47,454 nucleotides of DNA from Comamonadaceae bacterium (GTDB lineage Bacteria > Pseudomonadota > Gammaproteobacteria > Burkholderiales > Burkholderiaceae_C): contig CANJOS010000003.1 in NCBI GenBank assembly GCA_947476015.1, forward strand, positions 1 to 47,454, given 5' to 3'. Position numbers and translations under genes: made by a program. Shown here in pieces: positions 35,299-44,008 of this stretch; within the stretch, counting starts at the first letter, position 1, and the number at the start of each line of letters is the position of its first letter. A model generated the notes under the pieces. It did not search any database, was not told the DNA's origin, and saw only the letters and a program-made list of their open reading frames with translations.

Positions 35299-36161
35299 TT
35301 TCCGCCCTGTCTTGAAAAAAGACCTTGTGGTCGCCACAACAAAATGAGCAGCATCAGAGCGTAAACAATGAAGGCTCCCAACTTAGGGACATAGTATTTT
35401 CCTGCCACGTCGGCAATGCCCAAGAGCAAGGCCGCCAACAACGGACCCGTGATGGACGTTGTGCCACCGACAGCCACCACGATTAAAAAGTACACCATGA
35501 ATTTCAAGGGGAAGGTGGGGTCCAGGCCCAACACCTCCGCGCCCAATGCACCCCCTAAGCCGGCCAGGCCAGAGCCAACAGCAAACGTGAGTGCAAAAAT
35601 GAGATTGACATTGATACCCAACCCAGCGGCTACGCGGGAATCGTCCACGCTGGCTCTCAGCTGACTGCCGAACCGAGTTGAGGACAACACAAACTGCAAA
35701 GCCACCGTCAGCGCAGCACACACCGCGATGATGAAGAGTCGGTAGTGGCCCATGCCCAAAGCCCCATCCCACCACTCCGTGCGACCTTTTAGCCATTCTG
35801 GCAACTGCATGATTTGCTGCTGCGATCCCATGACGTAATCCACCGATGAAACGGCCATGAAGGCCAGCCCAATGGAAAACAAAACTTGGTCCAGGTGGGG
35901 CTTTTGATACATCCGCCGATACAGCATTCGTTCTAAAAAAGCGCCCATCAAACCCGTGACGACAAAAGACACGGGCAAACAAATGAGGAAGGGAACATCC
36001 AAGCGCTGCATCAACACCACCGTCAGGTAGCCACCCGCCATGGCAAAGGCGCCATGCGCCAAATTGATGAAGTTCATCAAGCCCATCGTGACCGCCAACC
36101 CAACGGCCAAGATGAACAAAAGCATGCCGTAGGCAATGCCGTCAAACAAAATGGTGAGCAT
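35295..36161 (-). CDS. livH: Branched-chain-type ABC transporter permease (LivH type)
   Basis: This 288-residue permease starts MLTILFDGIAYGMLLFILAV and has MNFINLAHGAFAMAGGYL and the coupling loop DDSRVAAGLGINVNLI, standard for LivH. It forms the channel with LivM. It lies 54 bases behind the binding-protein gene; a hairpin occupies the gap. Confidence 0.94.
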   Translation of the reverse strand: MLTILFDGIAYGMLLFILAVGLAVTMGLMNFINLAHGAFAMAGGYLTVVLMQRLDVPFLICLPVSFVVTGLMGAFLERMLYRRMYQKPHLDQVLFSIGLAFMAVSSVDYVMGSQQQIMQLPEWLKGRTEWWDGALGMGHYRLFIIAVCAALTVALQFVLSSTRFGSQLRASVDDSRVAAGLGINVNLIFALTFAVGSGLAGLGGALGAEVLGLDPTFPLKFMVYFLIVVAVGGTTSITGPLLAALLLGIADVAGKYYVPKLGAFIVYALMLLILLWRPQGLFSRQGGK

Positions 36162-36172
36162 AAAAGCAATGG

Positions 36173-36191
36173 CCCATCCTCAAGGGATGGG
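36173..36191 (-). other. Intercistronic hairpin between the binding protein and livH
   Basis: CCCATCC and GGATGGG form a perfect 7-bp stem with a 5-base loop. No T-run follows on the minus strand. Hairpins here often stabilise the upstream mRNA so that more binding protein than permease is made. Confidence 0.5.
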
Positions 36192-36215
36192 TGGCCCGTT
36201 AAGAATCAATCGCCC

Positions 36216-37379
36216 TTACCGAGTTTTGCCGGGATCTTTGACGTCCTTGATGGTTTCAAACTCTTGGTTGTACAACTGACCGCCAACCCGCTCCACTTTT
36301 CGAATGTAAATGTTGTGCACCACATCCCGCGTTTGAGCATCAATGAAGATCGGGCCCCTAGGGCTTTCAAAAACTTGACCCTTCATGGCATCCAACAAGG
36401 CTTGTCCGCCGGCGCCTTTGGTGGCTTTGGCAGCTTCATAAATGACACGCATGCCGTCATAGCCTCCCACTGCCATGAAGTTGGGGCGCAGGCCTCCGTT
36501 GGCTTTAGAGAAGGCTTCTACAAACTTCTTGTTCAAGGGCGAGTTGTGGGAAGCAGAATAATGGTGGGATGTGATCACACCCATGGCCACATCACCCATG
36601 CCATTCAAAATATCGTCATCGGTGACATCGCCTGTCCCAATCAAGCGGATGCCAGCTTTGTCCATGCCGCGCTCAGCAAATTGCTTCATCAAGGCAGCGC
36701 CCGCGCCAGAGGGCACGAAGACATAAACCGCATCAGGCTTTGCGTCACGAACTTTTTGCAAAAAGGGCGCAAAGTCGGGGTTGCGCATCGGTACGCGCAA
36801 GGTATCAATCACTTGACCGCCATTGAAGGTGAAGCGATCTTTGAAATATTTCTCTGCGTCAATGCCTGGGCCGTAATCAGAAACCAAGCTCACCACTTTT
36901 TTGATGTTGTTTTTCGGCGCCCAATCGGCCAAGCCAACTGCTGCCTGAGGCAAGGTGAAACTGGTGCGAATGATGAAAGGCGATGCCTCGGTGATGCTAG
37001 AAGTTGCGGCCGCCATGACCACCAATGGTGTTTTAGATTGGGTTGCAATGGGTGCCGTGGCCAAGGCCAAGGGGGTCAAACCAAAGCCCGCCAGCACATT
37101 CACTTTGTCATTGACCACCAACTCCTGGGCAATGCGCTTGGTGACATCGGGTGCACTGGTGTCGTCCTTGACAATCAGTTCCACTTTTTTCCCCGCCAGC
37201 ATGTCGCCATTTTGGGCAATGTAGAGTTTGACAGCCGCCTCAATTTGCTTGCCAGTGGAAGCAAAGGGGCCCGTCATGGGCAAGATGAGGCCAATTTTGA
37301 ATTTATCTTGGGCCATGGCGCCCGCACTGGACAACAAAGCGCCCACTAAAAATGATTTCAAGAGATGACGTTTTTGCAT
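36216..37379 (-). CDS. ABC transporter periplasmic substrate-binding protein (LivK/aromatic acid type)
   Basis: This 387-residue protein has a signal peptide (MQKRHLLKSFLVGALLSSAG, cut after AMA) and the type I periplasmic binding fold: FKIGLILPMTGPFASTGKQI, KDDTSAPDVTKRIAQEL and YDGMRVIYEAAKATKGAGG. Proteins of this branch bind aromatic acids or amino acids. Since the importer genes lead straight into vanA, an aromatic acid such as vanillate is a plausible ligand (inference). A large frame on the other strand (36054-37349) is only its shadow. Confidence 0.93.
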   Translation of the reverse strand: MQKRHLLKSFLVGALLSSAGAMAQDKFKIGLILPMTGPFASTGKQIEAAVKLYIAQNGDMLAGKKVELIVKDDTSAPDVTKRIAQELVVNDKVNVLAGFGLTPLALATAPIATQSKTPLVVMAAATSSITEASPFIIRTSFTLPQAAVGLADWAPKNNIKKVVSLVSDYGPGIDAEKYFKDRFTFNGGQVIDTLRVPMRNPDFAPFLQKVRDAKPDAVYVFVPSGAGAALMKQFAERGMDKAGIRLIGTGDVTDDDILNGMGDVAMGVITSHHYSASHNSPLNKKFVEAFSKANGGLRPNFMAVGGYDGMRVIYEAAKATKGAGGQALLDAMKGQVFESPRGPIFIDAQTRDVVHNIYIRKVERVGGQLYNQEFETIKDVKDPGKTR

Positions 37380-37460
37380 GGTGAAGTTCCTGATGCGAAT
37401 GGAAAAGTAAGCAAACTGCCGGAGAAGATTACACCGGCATTCTATACAGCCCTTGCGATT

Positions 37461-37482
37461 TTTTCAGGGCGCACCCTGAAAA
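37461..37482. other. Perfect hairpin after the nitronate monooxygenase-like gene
   Basis: TTTTCAGGG and CCCTGAAAA form a 9-bp stem with a 4-base loop just past the stop of the leftward gene. On the minus strand the stem is followed by A rather than T, so it is not a classical terminator, though its own right arm is A-rich. It may still mark an mRNA end or processing point before the binding-protein gene. Confidence 0.45.
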
Positions 37483-37484
37483 CG

Positions 37485-38423
37485 TTAAAAGTTGCGCGAC
37501 TGCGCCAAATTTCCCATGCGCGCACTGATGCTGAAGAACTCGGCCACGGTCTCTTCAATGATTTGATGAGCAGTCTTGACTGAATCGATGAGGCCGGCCG
37601 ACTGCCCTGCCAAGGCAGGTGCTGCCTCCATATCGCCTTTGAAATAGAGGTCCAAAATACCTTTCATATCATCAAATGACATGATGCCCTTTTCATGAAT
37701 ACCTTGGGTCCGCTCCGATTTCAAAGCCCTGATACAGGGTGTCGACTTGGTATTGAGCATCCATGTCCCCGTCTCTTTGGCTTGAAGAATGGCATTCTTA
37801 AAGTTGTGGTGAACCGGGCTCTCAACACAGCTCACAAAACGCGTGCCCATTTGGATGGCTTCAGCCCCTAAAGCGAAAGCAGCAGCCATGCCCTTGCCAT
37901 CGCAGATGCCACCCGCCGCAATCATGGGCACATCCACACGTGAACGAATGGCTTGCAACAGCACCAAGGTGGACACGTCCTCCGGATTCTTAAACCCGCC
38001 GCCTTCAGACCCCTCAACGACCAAGCCATCAATGCCCGCATCGACACATTTCATGGCAGCATCCACCGTCGGCACTGCGTGGTACACAACGATGCCTGCA
38101 TCCTTCAGGGGTTGAATGAATTTTGCTGGGCTGCCGGCGGAGGTGGTGACAAATTTCACACCCGAATGACAGACGAACTTCAGCATGGCATCGTCTTTCA
38201 AAAACCGAATGGGCAAGTTCACACCAAACGGTAAATGCAACTCAAGCATTTTCAAAATTTCTGCTTGGCAATTGGCCGTTTCACCTGAAGATGTTTCGAT
38301 GATGCCAAGCCCCCCGGCCCTGGACACTGCAGAAGCCAGAGGTGTTCGCGCAATCCAACCCATCGGGGCTTGCAGGATGGGGTACTTCGCGCCCGAGTGA
38401 GCCAAAACTCGATTCATGTTCAT
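37485..38423 (-). CDS. Nitronate monooxygenase/FabK-like flavoprotein
   Basis: This 312-residue TIM-barrel protein has the FMN-binding family features: PILQAPMGWIARTPLASAVS, SAGSPAKFIQPLKDAGIVVY, and AAGGICDGKGMAAAFALGAE followed by QMGTRF. In nitronate monooxygenases and FabK the loop reads like EAGGH with a catalytic histidine; here it is GSEGGGF, so the histidine is replaced by phenylalanine. The reaction is therefore uncertain. It may be an FMN-dependent oxidoreductase in aromatic acid metabolism. It starts 12 bases behind the acyl-CoA ligase gene; two near starts (38423, 38417) are possible. Confidence 0.85.
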   Translation of the reverse strand: MNMNRVLAHSGAKYPILQAPMGWIARTPLASAVSRAGGLGIIETSSGETANCQAEILKMLELHLPFGVNLPIRFLKDDAMLKFVCHSGVKFVTTSAGSPAKFIQPLKDAGIVVYHAVPTVDAAMKCVDAGIDGLVVEGSEGGGFKNPEDVSTLVLLQAIRSRVDVPMIAAGGICDGKGMAAAFALGAEAIQMGTRFVSCVESPVHHNFKNAILQAKETGTWMLNTKSTPCIRALKSERTQGIHEKGIMSFDDMKGILDLYFKGDMEAAPALAGQSAGLIDSVKTAHQIIEETVAEFFSISARMGNLAQSRNF

Positions 38424-38435
38424 TGACGTCAGGGT

Positions 38436-40115
38436 TTAAGCCCAAAAAACAACGCCAGATTGTTGATACCAAGACTCGACCTGCCCGTCAACGGCTGCCT
38501 CAATGCGACTGCGTTTGATTTTCATGGTCGGCGTGAGGTAGCCGTTCTCAATAGACCAAGCGTCACTCGCGATCACCAACATGCGCAACTTCTCATAATC
38601 TGCCAACTCAGCGTTCACACGCACCAGAAGCGACGTTAACTCGGCCTCAATGTGAGCTCTGACTTCTGGGTCTTGAATTTTGGGCCGCAAGTCTTCTGCC
38701 AGCACGACCATGGCATAGGCGGCGGGCTGGGCAACGCCAGACACAATGCTCATCTCAATCATGGGGTGCACATTGAGTCTGTTTTCAATGGGTGCCGGTG
38801 CCACATACTTGCCCTTGGAAGTTTTGAACAACTCTTTGACACGACCGGTAATTTTCAATAAACCATCAGCGCGTTGCGAGCCTTGATCGCCCGTCTTGAA
38901 AAACCCATCTGACGTGAAGGCTTCGGCGTCTAAGTCTGGGCGCTTGTAGTAACCCACCATCTGGCCAGGTGACTTGATCAAAATTTCCCCCTCTGAACTG
39001 ATGCGTGCTTGGACGCCATCCAATGGCACACCCACACAACCTGGCGCATTAATGTCTTTGGTGGAATTGTGCGAGTAGGCAAAATCTTCAGTCATGGCAT
39101 AGCCCTCTAAAAGGTTCAAGCCAAGTTTGCGGTACCACGTAATCAGTTCAGCGGGAATGGGCGCAGAGCCGCTGCCTGCTACAAGGACTTGGTCCAAGCC
39201 AAGCCCCTTGAGAATTTTTTTCCTCACCAAACCACCGACAAGAGGAATGCTCAATAGGAAGTTCAATTTAGCAGGCGGCATCTTGCTGAAAACACCTTGC
39301 TGAAATTTCTGCCATAAGCGGGGAACAGAAATGAACATGGTGGGTTTGGCACGGTTCAGATCTTGAATAAAACTGTCCAAAGATTCTGCGAAATAGACAT
39401 GTGTTTTACCATGACACAAAGACGCTGACCCCACCCAAGCGCGCTCGAAGACATGGGCCAAAGGCAAGTAAGACAGGATGCGGTTATCGTCTCTGTCGCC
39501 CATGGTTTCAATTAAATTTTTCACAATGCCGTCTGTGGCAGCAGACATTCGCTCAAAGCTGTGCATCACACCCTTGGGCTGTCCGGTTGAGCCCGAGGTG
39601 TACATGATCATGGCCAGATCAGCGCCGGCTCTGTGAACCTCGCCTTTTAAGGGCGCAGTTTTGGAGACAATTTCGTCCCACTTCGCAAAGTCATTGTGAG
39701 GCGCTAGGGGAAAAGCAATGCACGGCAAGGTGGCGGGCACCGAGGGTGCTTGAAGTGGCCATGTGTCAAGCTTGCCAACGAACAGAAAACTGGCCTCACT
39801 GTGGTCCAACACATACCGAATGGTTTCTCCAGTTTCCGTTGGAAAGATGGCAACCGTGGTGCCGCCCGCTAGCCAAATGGCCAGCTCGGCCATGATGAAG
39901 TGCGCACAATTTTTTGAAAGGATGGCCACTCTTGCGCCAGGCGTCAAGCCTGAGGACTGGAGATGTGCAGCCATGGCACGTGCTTGCCTGAGTGTTTCTT
40001 GCCAAGTGTAGTCAATCACCTTGCCGTTGCCTACAGGCTGCGTCATGTAAACAACATCGGCGCGATTTTTTTCGTGAGAATAAATGTGGTCAAGAATCAA
40101 TGCAGTTTTCGTCAT
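38436..40115 (-). CDS. Long-chain-type acyl-CoA synthetase (AMP-forming ligase)
   Basis: This 559-residue adenylate-forming enzyme has the P-loop MYTSGSTGQPKGVMHS (about 168-183), SYLPLAHVFERAWV typical of the eukaryote-like FadD15/ACSL branch, EGYAMTED, and the hinge TGDQGSQRADGLLKITGRVK followed by ELFKTSKGKYVAP. A lysine in TPTMKIKR near the end is the expected catalytic one. It would activate a carboxylic acid with CoA; in this setting an aromatic or medium-length acid is as likely as a fatty acid. It heads the leftward transport and vanA operon. Confidence 0.87.
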   Translation of the reverse strand: MTKTALILDHIYSHEKNRADVVYMTQPVGNGKVIDYTWQETLRQARAMAAHLQSSGLTPGARVAILSKNCAHFIMAELAIWLAGGTTVAIFPTETGETIRYVLDHSEASFLFVGKLDTWPLQAPSVPATLPCIAFPLAPHNDFAKWDEIVSKTAPLKGEVHRAGADLAMIMYTSGSTGQPKGVMHSFERMSAATDGIVKNLIETMGDRDDNRILSYLPLAHVFERAWVGSASLCHGKTHVYFAESLDSFIQDLNRAKPTMFISVPRLWQKFQQGVFSKMPPAKLNFLLSIPLVGGLVRKKILKGLGLDQVLVAGSGSAPIPAELITWYRKLGLNLLEGYAMTEDFAYSHNSTKDINAPGCVGVPLDGVQARISSEGEILIKSPGQMVGYYKRPDLDAEAFTSDGFFKTGDQGSQRADGLLKITGRVKELFKTSKGKYVAPAPIENRLNVHPMIEMSIVSGVAQPAAYAMVVLAEDLRPKIQDPEVRAHIEAELTSLLVRVNAELADYEKLRMLVIASDAWSIENGYLTPTMKIKRSRIEAAVDGQVESWYQQSGVVFWA

Positions 40116-40160
40116 GTCATGCTTTCAGAAAATGGCAACCCAAGATTTAAATTTGAGTTC

Positions 40161-40188
40161 AAAAAAATAAGCTCACTGAGCGCGAGCT
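40161..40188 (-). terminator. Weak terminator after the amidohydrolase gene
   Basis: On the minus strand AGCTC and GAGCT form a 5-bp stem with a 9-base loop, followed by TTA and a run of seven T. It would separate the amidohydrolase gene from the acyl-CoA ligase operon. The stem is short, so efficiency is uncertain. Confidence 0.4.
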
Positions 40189-40277
40189 ACAAAGGATTGT
40201 GCTGACAATTGAAATCAATACCAATGCTCAGCAGGCCACATTTACTAGGTATTTCCCCGATAGGTTGATTTTCAAAC

Positions 40278-41141
40278 TCATGACAATCCCAACAGGCGAA
40301 TGGCGTTGTCTTTCAAAATGCCGGGCATCACTTCAGGTTTGAAACCTGCCACTTCAAAATCCTTCATCCATCGCTCTGGGGTAATGAGCGGGTAGTCGCT
40401 GCCAAACAGGACGCGGTCTTTCAAAAGTGTGTTGGCATACTGAATCAGTTGTTTCGGAAAATACTTGGGACTCCAGCCCGACAAATCAATCCAAACATTG
40501 GGCTTGTGGGTGGCCACACTGAGGGCTTCGTCTTGCCATGGAAAACTAGGGTGTGCCATCACAATTTGCATGTCTGGGAAATCAATGGCCACATCGTCTA
40601 GGTGCATGGGGTTGCTGTAGGACAAACGCAAGCCGCCACCGCAACGCATGCCCGAGCCTATGCCGCTGTGACCCGTGTGAAAAATAGCAGGCAACTTGTG
40701 TTCGTTGATCACCTCATAAATGGGCCAAGCCATTTTGTCGTAGGGATGGTAACCCTGAACTGTGGGGTGAAACTTAAAGCCTTTGATGCCCTCTTCATTG
40801 ATCAGCCGCTCTGCCTCGCGCGCGCCCATCATGCCTTTGTGAGGGTCGATGCTGGCAAACGCAATCATCATGTCGCTGTTCTCTCGAGCTGCCTTGGCAA
40901 TTTCTTCGTTCGGAATGCGACGTCGGCCCAACTGTGACTCGCTGTCAACGGTAAACATCACCAAACCAATTTTTCTTTCGCGGTAGTAAGCCACCGTTTC
41001 GTCAATGGTGGGGCGACGGTTGCTGCCGAAAAACTTGTCTGCGGCGCGGTCGTATTCTTCGCCATAACTGTCAAAAGGATTCCAACAACTCACCTCCGCG
41101 TGCGTGTGAATATCGATGGCGATCAGGTCTTGGTGCTTCAT
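40278..41141 (-). CDS. Amidohydrolase family protein, probable aryl beta-ketoacyl-CoA hydrolase
   Basis: This 287-residue TIM-barrel metal hydrolase has IDIHTHAEVSCWNPF (H-x-H), GFKFHPTVQGYHPYDK, AIFHTGHSGIGSGM, MAHPSFPWQDEA and LFGSDYPLITPERW, the pattern of the ACMS decarboxylase-like branch. Proteins like it beside feruloyl-CoA synthetase genes are known as 4-hydroxyphenyl-beta-ketoacyl-CoA hydrolases: they cut the beta-keto thioester to the aromatic acid and acetyl-CoA. It is divergent from the crotonase-fcs operon, which fits that role. The exact substrate is inferred from the neighbours. Confidence 0.8.
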   Translation of the reverse strand: MKHQDLIAIDIHTHAEVSCWNPFDSYGEEYDRAADKFFGSNRRPTIDETVAYYRERKIGLVMFTVDSESQLGRRRIPNEEIAKAARENSDMMIAFASIDPHKGMMGAREAERLINEEGIKGFKFHPTVQGYHPYDKMAWPIYEVINEHKLPAIFHTGHSGIGSGMRCGGGLRLSYSNPMHLDDVAIDFPDMQIVMAHPSFPWQDEALSVATHKPNVWIDLSGWSPKYFPKQLIQYANTLLKDRVLFGSDYPLITPERWMKDFEVAGFKPEVMPGILKDNAIRLLGLS

Positions 41142-41205
41142 ATAAACTTTCAGAAATAAGGGATAACCCTGAGTTTTTTATTGTGACTTGGAATCAGAAT
41201 ATATA

Positions 41206-41220
41206 GTTATTTAAAATAAC
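41206..41220. promoter_or_regulatory. Perfect palindrome in the divergent hydroxycinnamate promoter region
   Basis: GTTATTTAAAATAAC has 7-bp arms around a single central A. It lies in the 130-base gap between the amidohydrolase and the crotonase genes, where one regulator could control both. Size and AT-rich symmetry resemble MarR- or TetR-type operators. No regulator gene is adjacent in the window. Confidence 0.5.
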
Positions 41221-41271
41221 CTTTTCGAAGTCGAACATTGGGCTTGCTTTGCTTTTCTGGACACCTCTATC

Positions 41272-42078
41272 ATGACTCAAAACTTCCACCCCTTGCTACA
41301 ACGGGCTCAATCCAACGGCATTCACTTTGAAATGAAAGAGGCCGTGGCTGTGGTTCGTTTGAGCCGCCCCTTGAAGCGCAATGCACTGAGCGATGGCTTG
41401 ATTGAGGCGCTTCGTGATGTGTTTCAAAATATGCCAGAAGAAGCAAAATCTGCAGTGATCTTCGGCGAAGGCGATCACTTTTGTGCCGGCTTGGATTTGT
41501 CCGAATTAAAAGAACGTGACGCTGGTCAGGGCGTTCACCACTCCCGCAGTTGGCACCTCGCTTTAGATGCCGTCCAACTGGGCCGTGTTCCCGTCGTTGC
41601 CGCCCTGCATGGTGCCGTGGTGGGCGGTGGTTTGGAATTGGCCAGCGCCTGCCACATCCGTGTCGCCGACGACAGCACATTTTTCGCACTCCCAGAGGGC
41701 ACACGCGGTATTTTTGTTGGCGGTGGCGGTTCGGTTCGCATACCGAAACTGATTGGCGTGGCACGCATGACCGACATGATGCTGACCGGACGCGTCTACA
41801 ACGCGGTCGATGGAGAACGCATTGGTTTAGCGCAATACCTGGTTGCGACAGGCACGGCCCTTGAAAAAGCGTTCAAGCTTGCCAAAGGGATTGCCACCAA
41901 CGCGCCATTGACCAACTATGCGCTCATGCACGCACTTCCCAGAATTGCAGAGCAACCCGCAGACCATGGCTACCTGACTGAAGCTTTGATAGCATCCATT
42001 GCACAAGCCGCACCGGAAGCCAAGGCACGAGTGAAAGCCTTTCTAGATGGCAAAGCAGCCAAGGTTCAAAAAAGCTAA
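41272..42078 (+). CDS. Enoyl-CoA hydratase/isomerase family (crotonase), probable hydroxycinnamoyl-CoA hydratase
   Basis: This 268-residue crotonase has the oxyanion-hole loops GDHFCAGLDLSEL and LHGAVVGGGLELASACHI, and LPEGTRGIFVGGGG. It does not look like the hydroxycinnamoyl-CoA hydratase-lyase (Ech) of Pseudomonas, whose active-site segment differs. With an SDR and a beta-ketothioester hydrolase nearby, it probably only adds water to feruloyl- or coumaroyl-CoA and does not cleave the side chain. First gene of the rightward operon; fcs follows 43 bases later. Confidence 0.85.
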   Translation: MTQNFHPLLQRAQSNGIHFEMKEAVAVVRLSRPLKRNALSDGLIEALRDVFQNMPEEAKSAVIFGEGDHFCAGLDLSELKERDAGQGVHHSRSWHLALDAVQLGRVPVVAALHGAVVGGGLELASACHIRVADDSTFFALPEGTRGIFVGGGGSVRIPKLIGVARMTDMMLTGRVYNAVDGERIGLAQYLVATGTALEKAFKLAKGIATNAPLTNYALMHALPRIAEQPADHGYLTEALIASIAQAAPEAKARVKAFLDGKAAKVQKS

Positions 42079-42121
42079 CACTTCACACTGCGCCCTTGAC
42101 TCACTTATTTTGGAGACATCC

Positions 42122-43975
42122 ATGAGTTCCCCCAAATTTAGGCCGATGCGTTTTGGTGTCACACGCGTCACTTTGCGTGACGGCGAACCGGGCACTCATT
42201 ACCTCCAAGCCGATCAAGATCTTCAAGCCTATCCCGACCGGCTAACTGATCGTTTTCAGCATTGGGCTGAAAAAAAACCAAATCAAACATTGTTTGCAAG
42301 ACGCGTTAAATTGGCAGATGGCAGTTTAGGTGAATGGCACCATGTTACTTTTTCACAAGCATGGCAAACAGCGCGAAACATTGCACAGGGTTTGATTGAC
42401 AGAGGTCTCAATGCGGAGCGCCCTGTCGTGATCTTGAGCGAAAACAGTTTGGAGCATGCCCTGATGGCTTTGGGTTGTATGCTGGTAGGCGTTCCTTTTG
42501 TGCCCACATCACCGCCTTACTCCCTGATCAGTCAAGATTTCGACAAACTCAAGCACGTTTTGCGCACAGTCTCGCCGGGTCTGGTGTTTGCCAGCGATAC
42601 AAGGTATGCGAAAGCCATCAGCGCAACCCTGTCACCCGATTTGGAAGTGGTCATGGTCGATGGCAGCGTGGAAGGCCAGGCAGTCACTTCATTTGAAGCA
42701 CTCTGCAATACAGCTGCAACACCCAAAGTTGATGCTGCCATTGCCGCCACAGGTCCCGACACCATTGTGAAATTTTTGTTCACCAGCGGTTCCACCAAAA
42801 TGCCCAAAGCTGTGATAAATACGCAGCGTTTGTGGTGCGCCAATCAGCAACAAATGGCCCAGTCCATGCCCGTGTTGGCTGAAGAACCTTTGGTGTTGGT
42901 CGATTGGTTACCCTGGAATCACACTTTTGGCGGCAACCACAATTTTGGCATGGTGGTGTTCCATGGTGGCACGCTGTACATCGATGATGGCAAGCCTACG
43001 CCCGCCCTCATCCATGAAACCTTTCGCAACTTGAGAGAAATTGCGCCGACTGTTTACTTCAATGTTCCAACTGGATTTGAAGCCATTGCTCAAGCCATGG
43101 AAAGTGACCCACAGCTAAGAAAAACGCTGTTGTCACGCGTTCAAATGTTTTTCTATGCGGGCGCTGCATTGGCCCAACCCATCTGGGACAGTTTGTACAA
43201 GTCACAGGAAAGTGAAATTGGCGAACGCATCGTCATGTCCACCGGCCTTGGCATGACGGAATCGGGGCCTTTCGGCATTTTTGTCACCAACCCCAACGTG
43301 CGTGCTGGCGACTTGGGTGTACCCACCCCAGGACTTGAATTGAAACTGGTTGACATGGGCGGTAAAACCGAAGTTCGTTACCGCGGCCCCAACGTCACCC
43401 CTGGCTACTGGCGAAACCCTGAGGAAACTGCAGGCTCATTCGATGACGAAGGTTTTTTCTGCACAGGCGATGCCGTGAAATGGATCGACGAAACAGATGT
43501 TCACTTGGGTCTTAAATTTGATGGCCGCATTGCAGAAGACTTCAAATTGGCCACGGGGACTTTTGTGAGCGTAGGACCTCTGCGCGGTAAGATCATTGCA
43601 GCTGGAGCGCCCTTCATTCAAGACGTGGTGCTGACAGGCATCAACCTGAAAGAAGTCGGCGCCATGGTCTTTGCCACAACGGCTGTTCGCCAGCTCAGTG
43701 GTCTGCCAGACAATGCCCCCTTGGCCGATGTCTTAGGTAGCGCCCCTGTGCTTGAAAAATTTCAGTCCATTCTGAACGCTTTAAGCAAAACAGCCACCGG
43801 CAGCGCCAATCGCATTGCCCGCATGTGTTTGTTGTCTGAGCCGCCCACCATCGACAAAGGTGAGATCACCGACAAAGGCTCCATCAATCAGCGCGCCGTG
43901 TTGTCACATCGCGCAGACACAGTCGCGGCTTTGCACGAAGACAAGCTGCACTTTATTTTAAAACCCAACGCCTGA
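42122..43975 (+). CDS. fcs: Feruloyl-CoA synthetase
   Basis: The ATG at 42122 has TTGGAG seven bases upstream and gives 617 residues (a frame from 42047 overlaps the crotonase gene). It begins SSPKFRPMRFGVTRVTLRDG, typical of betaproteobacterial feruloyl-CoA synthetases. The AMP-binding motif is FLFTSGSTKMPKAVINT, followed by VDWLPWNHTFGGNHNFGMV, TGLGMTESGP and FCTGDAVKWID. It activates ferulate, coumarate or caffeate with ATP and CoA in the cytoplasm. The length of about 620 is normal for this class. Confidence 0.92.
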   Translation: MSSPKFRPMRFGVTRVTLRDGEPGTHYLQADQDLQAYPDRLTDRFQHWAEKKPNQTLFARRVKLADGSLGEWHHVTFSQAWQTARNIAQGLIDRGLNAERPVVILSENSLEHALMALGCMLVGVPFVPTSPPYSLISQDFDKLKHVLRTVSPGLVFASDTRYAKAISATLSPDLEVVMVDGSVEGQAVTSFEALCNTAATPKVDAAIAATGPDTIVKFLFTSGSTKMPKAVINTQRLWCANQQQMAQSMPVLAEEPLVLVDWLPWNHTFGGNHNFGMVVFHGGTLYIDDGKPTPALIHETFRNLREIAPTVYFNVPTGFEAIAQAMESDPQLRKTLLSRVQMFFYAGAALAQPIWDSLYKSQESEIGERIVMSTGLGMTESGPFGIFVTNPNVRAGDLGVPTPGLELKLVDMGGKTEVRYRGPNVTPGYWRNPEETAGSFDDEGFFCTGDAVKWIDETDVHLGLKFDGRIAEDFKLATGTFVSVGPLRGKIIAAGAPFIQDVVLTGINLKEVGAMVFATTAVRQLSGLPDNAPLADVLGSAPVLEKFQSILNALSKTATGSANRIARMCLLSEPPTIDKGEITDKGSINQRAVLSHRADTVAALHEDKLHFILKPNA

Positions 43976-44008
43976 ATTCAATGTCAGATACTTTTTGAAG
44001 AGGACTTT

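Noticed and set aside
36054-37349. Long open frame of 431 codons on the plus strand
   Set aside because: It lies entirely opposite livH and the binding-protein gene, has no recognisable domain and is rich in His, Gln and Cys as expected of an antisense shadow.
37461-37482. Hairpin as a normal intrinsic terminator
   Set aside because: The stem is perfect, but neither strand has a T-run after it, so it is listed only as a hairpin.
41272-42078. Crotonase as a hydroxycinnamoyl-CoA hydratase-lyase (Ech)
   Set aside because: The sequence does not carry the Ech-specific active-site segments, and the gene set includes an SDR and a beta-ketothioester hydrolase that a lyase route would not need.
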